Positions 6,402 through 9,769 of a stretch of DNA of 9,769 nt are shown one piece after another (position 1 is the stretch's first letter; the number at the start of each line of letters is the position of its first letter). Source of the stretch: Nocardioidaceae bacterium (GTDB taxonomy: Bacteria > Actinomycetota > Actinomycetes > Propionibacteriales > Nocardioidaceae); the NCBI GenBank assembly GCA_020438665.1, contig JAGQUE010000296.1, positions 1-9,769 on the forward strand. Direction: 5' to 3'. The translations under genes were made by a program, and so were the position numbers. The notes under the pieces were generated by a model. It had not been told where the DNA came from and searched no databases. It worked only from the letters and a program-made list of their open reading frames with translations.

Positions 6402-7534
6402 GAGGGTGCTCCCTTGATGACGATCTCGCGAGCGGCCTCGAGATAGCTCAGCGCGCCCGGTGAGCCGGGGTCATAGGTCATCACCGTCTGGGCATAGGAC
6501 GGCGCCTCAGAGACCCGCACCGAGCGAGGGATCGTGGTGTTGAGGACCTGGTCGCCGAAGTGGTCGCGGACCTCCTCGGCGACACCGGCGGCGAGCCGGG
6601 TCCGAGCGTCATACATGGTGACCAGGATCGTCGAGATCACCAGGCGAGGGTTGAGGTGCTTGCGGACCATCTCGACTGTCTCCAGCAACTGGCCGAGGCC
6701 CTCCAGGGCGTAGTACTCAGCCTGGATGGGGATCAGCATCTCGGCTCCGGCCACCAGCGCATTGAGGGTGAGCAGCCCCAGCGACGGCGGGCAGTCGATG
6801 AAGACATAGTCATAGCGGTCCTCGTCGGCGCCGATGGGAGGGTGGGCCTCCAGGGCCCGCATCAGCCGGCTCTCGCGCGCCACCACCGAGACCAGCTCGA
6901 TCTCCGCGCCGGCCAGGTCGATGGTGGCCGGGACGACATCGAGGCCCGCCACGTCGGGACAGGGCGTCACCACGTCGGCCAGCGGCACGCTGTCGACGAT
7001 CAGGTCATAGGTGGACGGCACTCCCCGACGGTGCATGACGTTGAGCGCCGTCGAGGCGTTGCCCTGGGGGTCGAGGTCGATGACCAGGACGCGCTGGCCG
7101 AGCTGGGCGAGGGCCGCTGCCACGTTGACCGTCGATGTCGTCTTGCCGACGCCGCCCTTCTGGTTGGCCACCACGAAGACCCGGGTGCGCTCGGGACGCG
7201 GGAGCGGCTGCCGACGGAGTGCGCCCTGCCGCGCGAGCACAGAGTCGTGGACGGCCTGGGCCAGCGGCGTCGTCTCGTCGTCGAACAGCGGGCCGCCCTC
7301 GGCGACCTCTTCAGCGGTGCGGACGCCGGCAGGAGCAACGGGCGACGACGTGGTTTCACGTGAAACAGCCCCGGTCGGCTCCCCCTCCACCGGGGAACCA
7401 TCCTGTGGATGAACAGGGCGATCCTGTGGATAATCACGCTCAGCAGGCGGGGTCGGATCGGTGGAAAACCCCTCGACTGCGGCCGTGTGACCGTCCGTCC
7501 AGTCCGGGTGCTCGGGAGTGTTGGGATCGGTCAC
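6398..7534 (-). CDS. parA: Chromosome-partitioning ATPase ParA (Soj family)
   Basis: This deviant Walker ATPase binds DNA as an ATP dimer and moves ParB-parS complexes. It has 378 residues. About 115 N-terminal residues form a proline- and acid-rich extension of low conservation, followed by the ATPase core. The deviant Walker [11 protein letters not shown] is at 124-133 with Lys126 and Lys131. DLDPQGNAS carries the Walker A' region and [12 protein letters not shown] the Walker B. A typical C-terminal region includes [16 protein letters not shown]. The start GTG 7534 overlaps the rsmG stop in GTGA, with GAAGGAAG upstream. The extension includes VSRET (57-61), encoded by a parS, and two PQD repeats (residues 35-38 and 42-45), encoded by DnaA-box-like DNA. 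A later start is possible, but the mycobacterial homologue, as I recall it, also has an extension with VSRET. Confidence 0.96.
   Translation of the reverse strand: MTDPNTPEHPDWTDGHTAAVEGFSTDPTPPAERDYPQDRPVHPQDGSPVEGEPTGAVSRETTSSPVAPAGVRTAEEVAEGGPLFDDETTPLAQAVHDSVLARQGALRRQPLPRPERTRVFVVANQKGGVGKTTSTVNVAAALAQLGQRVLVIDLDPQGNASTALNVMHRRGVPSTYDLIVDSVPLADVVTPCPDVAGLDVVPATIDLAGAEIELVSVVARESRLMRALEAHPPIGADEDRYDYVFIDCPPSLGLLTLNALVAGAEMLIPIQAEYYALEGLGQLLETVEMVRKHLNPRLVISTILVTMYDARTRLAAGVAEEVRDHFGDQVLNTTIPRSVRVSEAPSYAQTVMTYDPGSPGALSYLEAAREIVIKGAPS
7352..7367. promoter_or_regulatory. parS site (15/16) inside parA
   Basis: The perfect 14-bp palindrome GTTTCACGTGAAAC lies at 7353-7366, with G instead of T at the left flank and A at the right, so 15 of 16 bases match the consensus. 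It is the ParB-binding centromere sequence. Read on the coding strand it gives Val-Ser-Arg-Glu-Thr, ParA residues 57-61. Confidence 0.95.
7404..7412 (-). promoter_or_regulatory. DnaA-box-like site 1 in parA
   Basis: TGTGGATGA on the plus strand is TCATCCACA on the minus strand. It is one base off the classical TTATCCACA and fits the relaxed actinobacterial consensus. It lies 21 bp from the second site in the same orientation and shares an 11-bp identical core (ATCCTGTGGAT). Confidence 0.5.
7425..7433 (-). promoter_or_regulatory. DnaA box (perfect TTATCCACA) in parA
   Basis: TGTGGATAA on the plus strand is a perfect TTATCCACA on the minus strand. It lies in parA codons 35-37 (Tyr-Pro-Gln), about 60 bp from the parS within parA. 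Whether DnaA binds here is unknown, but a perfect box in this GC-rich, origin-proximal context is suggestive. Confidence 0.6.
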
Positions 7535-8256
7535 CGACTCTGCTTCCTTCGACGGGCGGTGCCGCCCCGACTGTGAGTCGAGTCGCCGGCGGCAAGCCGC
7601 AAACCTACCTCTGCCGGGTTGGCCCAGGCCACCCGCACGATGGTGGTGCGCGCCTCACCGAGCTCTTCTCCCACGGTCAGCAGCTCCGCTGGAGCGGTCT
7701 TCCAGCGGCGCCACTGCTCGGTGGCCGCCTCGATCTCGGCGCGCGCGGAGGCACCCTTCATCGCCAGCAGAACGCCGGTGGGGGCCACCAAGGGCATCGC
7801 CCAGTCCAGCAACGTGGCCAACGGCGCCACCGCACGGGCAGTGACCACATCGGCACGTCGCTTCCCGTGGAGCGTGTCTGCCCGGCCCCGCACCACCTCG
7901 ACGGAGTCGAGCCCGAGACTGGACACGACCTCCTCGAGGAAGGTCGTCCGACGCAGCAGCGGCTCCACCAGCGTCACCGTGACGTCCGGGCGGGCAATCG
8001 CCAGCACCACCCCGGGCAGCCCGGCACCGGAGCCGATGTCGATGACGGCGGCGCCCGGCGGGATCAGCTCACCCAGGGCAGCACAGTTGAGCAGGTGGCG
8101 CTCCCACAGCCGCGGCACCTCGCGGGGCCCCATGAGGCCACGAACCACCCCGTCGCCGGCCAGCAGCCTCGCATAGTCCTGCGCCAGCGTCATCCGGTCG
8201 CCCGGAAACACCCGGGCCGCGAGCTCGGGTGTTTCACGTGAAACATCGCCGCTCAC
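7531..8256 (-). CDS. rsmG: 16S rRNA (guanine-527-N7)-methyltransferase RsmG (GidB)
   Basis: This SAM-dependent enzyme makes m7G527 in the 530 loop of 16S rRNA, and its loss gives low-level streptomycin resistance in several bacteria. The protein has 241 residues, slightly longer than usual because of a basic C-terminal tail ending RRRKQSR. The SAM motif I VIDIGSGAGLPG is at 71-82, and acidic Glu98 (LVEP) likely holds the ribose. RAVAPL (141-146) and LLAMKG are typical of the family. The start GTG 8256 lies 7 nt after the jag stop without a clear Shine-Dalgarno, so translation may rely on coupling. Residues 5-9 (VSRET) are encoded by a perfect parS. The stop overlaps the parA start in GTGA. 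Identification is secure. Confidence 0.95.
   Translation of the reverse strand: MSGDVSRETPELAARVFPGDRMTLAQDYARLLAGDGVVRGLMGPREVPRLWERHLLNCAALGELIPPGAAVIDIGSGAGLPGVVLAIARPDVTVTLVEPLLRRTTFLEEVVSSLGLDSVEVVRGRADTLHGKRRADVVTARAVAPLATLLDWAMPLVAPTGVLLAMKGASARAEIEAATEQWRRWKTAPAELLTVGEELGEARTTIVRVAWANPAEVGLRLAAGDSTHSRGGTARRRKQSR
8230..8245. promoter_or_regulatory. Perfect parS site at the 5' end of rsmG
   Basis: TGTTTCACGTGAAACA matches the 16-bp ParB-binding consensus at every position. It lies in codons 4-9 of rsmG and 863 bp (left edge to right edge 8230/7367) from the parS inside parA. Confidence 0.97.
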
Positions 8257-8263
8257 GCACGGC

Positions 8264-8914
8264 TCACTCGGGCTGGATCACCACGTAACGACGCGGGTCC
8301 ATGCCTTCCGACTCCGAGACGAGGCCGGCAGCCTTGACCTCATCGTGCACGACCTTGCGCTCGAAGGCGCTCATCGGCTCGAGCGAGACCGGGGCACCGC
8401 TCTCACGGACCCGCGAGATTGCCTGCTGCGCGATCGTGACCAGCGAGGCCCGCTTGTCGGCGCGATAGCCCGAGATGTCGAGCATCAGCCGCGAGCGCTC
8501 CCCGGTCTCCCGGTAGACCGCCAGCCGGGTCAGCTCCTGCAGGGCGTCCAGCACCTCCCCGTCGCCCCCCACGAGCTGGGACAGCTCCGCGCCCACGATG
8601 GACACCGCCGCGCGGTCACCCTCGACGTCCATGTCGAGATCGCCGTCGAGGTCGGCGATGTCGAGCAGCTCCTCGAGATAGTCCGCCGCGATCTCACCCT
8701 CGAGCTCGAGCCGCTCCACCCGTGAGGGTCGATCCAGACCCTCCCCGGAGTCGTCGTCGCCAGCCGCGTCGTCGCCAGCCTCGTCGTCACCAGCCTCGCT
8801 GTCGCTGACCCCCACGCCATCAACGGTGGCCGCCACGTCGACCGCCTCGTCATCAACCTGGTCCTCGATGGGGCCGTTCTCCACGATCTCCGTGGGCAGG
8901 GTCTCGTCGCTCAT
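8264..8914 (-). CDS. jag: Jag/KhpB-like RNA-binding protein (KH + R3H)
   Basis: This is a predicted cytoplasmic single-stranded nucleic-acid-binding protein of the SpoIIIJ-associated (Jag/KhpB) family, normally next to yidC and implicated in RNA binding and cell-envelope growth in Gram-positives. It has 216 residues from ATG 8914. Residues 1-61 are very acidic (about 23 D/E, no K/R before Arg62), with a GDD-rich repeat. A KH-type domain spans about 66-140 and includes EVLDALQELTRLAV. An R3H domain spans about 175-214 with Arg186-x3-His190. The KH GXXG loop reads GGDG (116-119), lacking the usual basic residue. The start is set by GAGGAG 4 nt upstream; an upstream extension would overlap yidC and is low-complexity. 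It lies 25 nt after yidC and 7 nt before rsmG. Confidence 0.92.
   Translation of the reverse strand: MSDETLPTEIVENGPIEDQVDDEAVDVAATVDGVGVSDSEAGDDEAGDDAAGDDDSGEGLDRPSRVERLELEGEIAADYLEELLDIADLDGDLDMDVEGDRAAVSIVGAELSQLVGGDGEVLDALQELTRLAVYRETGERSRLMLDISGYRADKRASLVTIAQQAISRVRESGAPVSLEPMSAFERKVVHDEVKAAGLVSESEGMDPRRYVVIQPE
8753..8797 (-). repeat. Tandem 15-bp repeat in jag (three units)
   Basis: Three adjacent near-identical 15-bp units (plus strand GTCGTCGCCAGCCGC, GTCGTCGCCAGCCTC, GTCGTCACCAGCCTC) occupy 8753-8797, followed by a decayed fourth unit. On the coding strand they encode five-residue EAGDD-like repeats in the acidic N-terminal region of Jag. The unit length keeps the frame, so copy number could vary without frameshift. 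Confidence 0.8.
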
Positions 8915-8918
8915 GACT

Positions 8919-8924
8919 CTCCTC
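8919..8924 (-). promoter_or_regulatory. Shine-Dalgarno of jag (decides the ATG 8914 start)
   Basis: GAGGAG on the minus strand ends 4 nt before ATG 8914-8912. It lies in the 25-nt gap after the yidC stop and supports this start over any upstream in-frame codon. Confidence 0.75.
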
Positions 8925-8939
8925 GGTTGCCGGGCTCGC

Positions 8940-9769
8940 TCAGCCCTGGTCGGATTCGGTGCCATCGGAGCCATCGGGGGCCGGGTCGTCCCCAGCACCC
9001 CCGCTGCTCTCGTCGGCATTGCCTCGCGGCTGTGGCTTCTGCTTCTTTCGCTGCTCGCGCGACTGCTTCTTCGGCTGCTGGCGCCGCGGCGGCTCGGGTG
9101 TGTCGGCCTCGGCGCCGAGCGCCTTGAGCGGATCCTCGGTCACCACGCGGCCCCGCTTGCGATCCCGCTGCTGCTTCGCCTCGAAGGCCGGGGTGCCGGG
9201 CGCTGGGTTGCTGCGGATGACATAGAACTGCTGACCCATCGTCCACAGGTTGGAGGTGGTCCAATAGAGCAGCACGCCGATCGGGAAGGCGATGCCACCG
9301 ACCGCGAAGACCAGGGGCAGCACATAGAGCAGCAGCTTCTGCTGCTGGGCGTAGGGCCCCGACATCGCGTCGGCGGGCATGTTCTTGCTCATCAGCTGAC
9401 GCTGCGTCAGGAACGTCGTCGCCGTCATGGCCACGACGAGGATGCCGGCCAGGACCTTGACCGTCACGTCGGGAGTGCTGGTGAACGTGTCGGAGAGGTT
9501 GGCGCCGAAGATCTGGGCGTTGCTCAGGTGGTCGACGTCGGCCGCGCTCAGGATCCCTCGCTGTTCGCCGCGTGAGGCGAGGTTCAGCAGCCGGAACAGC
9601 GCCAGGAAGATCGGCATCTGCACGATCAGCGGCAGACACGAGGCGAACGGATTGGTGTTGCTCTCGCGGTAGAGCTGCATCGTCTCCTGGGCGAGCCGCT
9701 CCCGGTCGTGGCCGTACTTCTTCTGCAGCTCCTTCACCTTGGGTTGGATCAGCTGCATGTTGCGGCTGG
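8940..9769 (-). CDS. yidC: Membrane protein insertase YidC/Oxa1, 5'-truncated by the window edge
   Basis: YidC inserts and folds membrane proteins, with SecYEG or alone. The frame is open to the right edge, so the N-terminus is missing, including the first membrane segment and probably the groove arginine. The visible part starts in the cytoplasmic loop SRNMQLIQPKVKELQKKYG, typical of the family. Hydrophobic segments follow at about 38-60, 98-117 and 142-182 (probably two spans), counted from Met 9758. They include NPFASCLPLIVQMPIF and PIGVLLYWTTSNLW. The C-terminal tail of about 80 residues is first basic (RDRKRGR, RRQQPKKQSREQRKKQK) and then acidic. Basic tails can contact the ribosome in related proteins. 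It heads the yidC-jag-rsmG-parA-parB operon, and rpmH-rnpA-dnaA would be expected further right. Confidence 0.96.
   Translation of the reverse strand, partial: SRNMQLIQPKVKELQKKYGHDRERLAQETMQLYRESNTNPFASCLPLIVQMPIFLALFRLLNLASRGEQRGILSAADVDHLSNAQIFGANLSDTFTSTPDVTVKVLAGILVVAMTATTFLTQRQLMSKNMPADAMSGPYAQQQKLLLYVLPLVFAVGGIAFPIGVLLYWTTSNLWTMGQQFYVIRSNPAPGTPAFEAKQQRDRKRGRVVTEDPLKALGAEADTPEPPRRQQPKKQSREQRKKQKPQPRGNADESSGGAGDDPAPDGSDGTESDQG

Noticed and set aside
6560..7363. A plus-strand open frame opposite parA
   Set aside because: It is an antisense shadow of the ParA ATPase core, with no homology that I recognise.
7460..7468. A third DnaA-like site GGTGGAAAA
   Set aside because: It differs from the consensus at more positions and its spacing is not in phase with the other two, so it is likely chance.
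7135..8241. A long open frame on the plus strand (368 codons) opposite parA and rsmG
   Set aside because: It runs across two confidently identified minus-strand genes, is compositionally biased, and shows no domain.
9239..9247. TCGTCCACA inside yidC as a DnaA box
   Set aside because: It is one base off TTGTCCACA, single and without partner sites, and lies in a conserved coding segment.
1..9769. Mobile elements, CRISPR, tRNA or rRNA genes, riboswitches
   Set aside because: I saw no transposase, terminal repeats, regularly spaced repeats or tRNA-like folds. The genes form an ordinary conserved origin-flanking block.

Overview
The window is a high-GC actinobacterial chromosome segment from the flank of the replication origin. 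Its backbone resembles the mycobacterial end-of-map block trxB2–trxC–(cwlM)–Rv3916c–parB–parA–gid–Rv3920c–yidC. Gene order, codon use, GTG/TTG starts and protein sequences all point to Actinomycetota. A Nocardioides-like Propionibacteriales is my best guess, but the genus is an inference. There is no sign of phage, transposon, CRISPR or other mobile DNA, and no stretch over 300 bases lacks a gene.

Layout. (1) Positions 1-1400, + strand: the 3' part of trxB (thioredoxin reductase), then trxA (thioredoxin). The 157-bp gap between them carries a strong match to a SigR/SigH-type (oxidative-stress) promoter, so trxA probably has its own thiol-stress promoter. (2) Positions 1440-2078 (or 2153), - strand: a GNAT-type acetyltransferase of the Rv3916c family, convergent with trxA across a 9-bp perfect hairpin. 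The cwlM amidase-like gene found here in mycobacteria is absent. (3) Positions 2211-5326, + strand: a tight three-gene run of a PLP aminotransferase, a D-Ala-D-Ala-ligase-family ATP-grasp enzyme and a PlsC-like acyltransferase. It is placed between the GNAT gene and parB. (4) Positions 5445-9769, - strand: the origin-proximal cluster yidC (5' end off the window)–jag/khpB–rsmG–parA–parB. rsmG/parA and parA/parB share 4-nt stop/start overlaps, which suggests one translationally coupled operon.

The chromosome-segregation region also holds the cis sites for its own proteins. A perfect 16-bp parS lies inside the first codons of rsmG. A 15/16 parS lies inside the N-terminal extension of parA. About 50 bp from the second parS, still inside parA, are two DnaA-box-like sequences in the same orientation, exactly 21 bp (two helical turns) apart. 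ParA and ParB would act on the parS sites. The DnaA boxes suggest a possible link between initiation and segregation, which is the most interesting regulatory idea here.

Most of the window is conserved housekeeping DNA. I did not find a clearly new defence, toxin or biosynthetic system. Points worth a second look are the parS/DnaA-box cluster, the SigR-like trxA promoter, an altered KH-domain GXXG loop in Jag (GGDG), the aminotransferase–ligase–acyltransferase module beside parB, and an unusual preference for the tyrosine codon TAT in an otherwise GC-ending genome.
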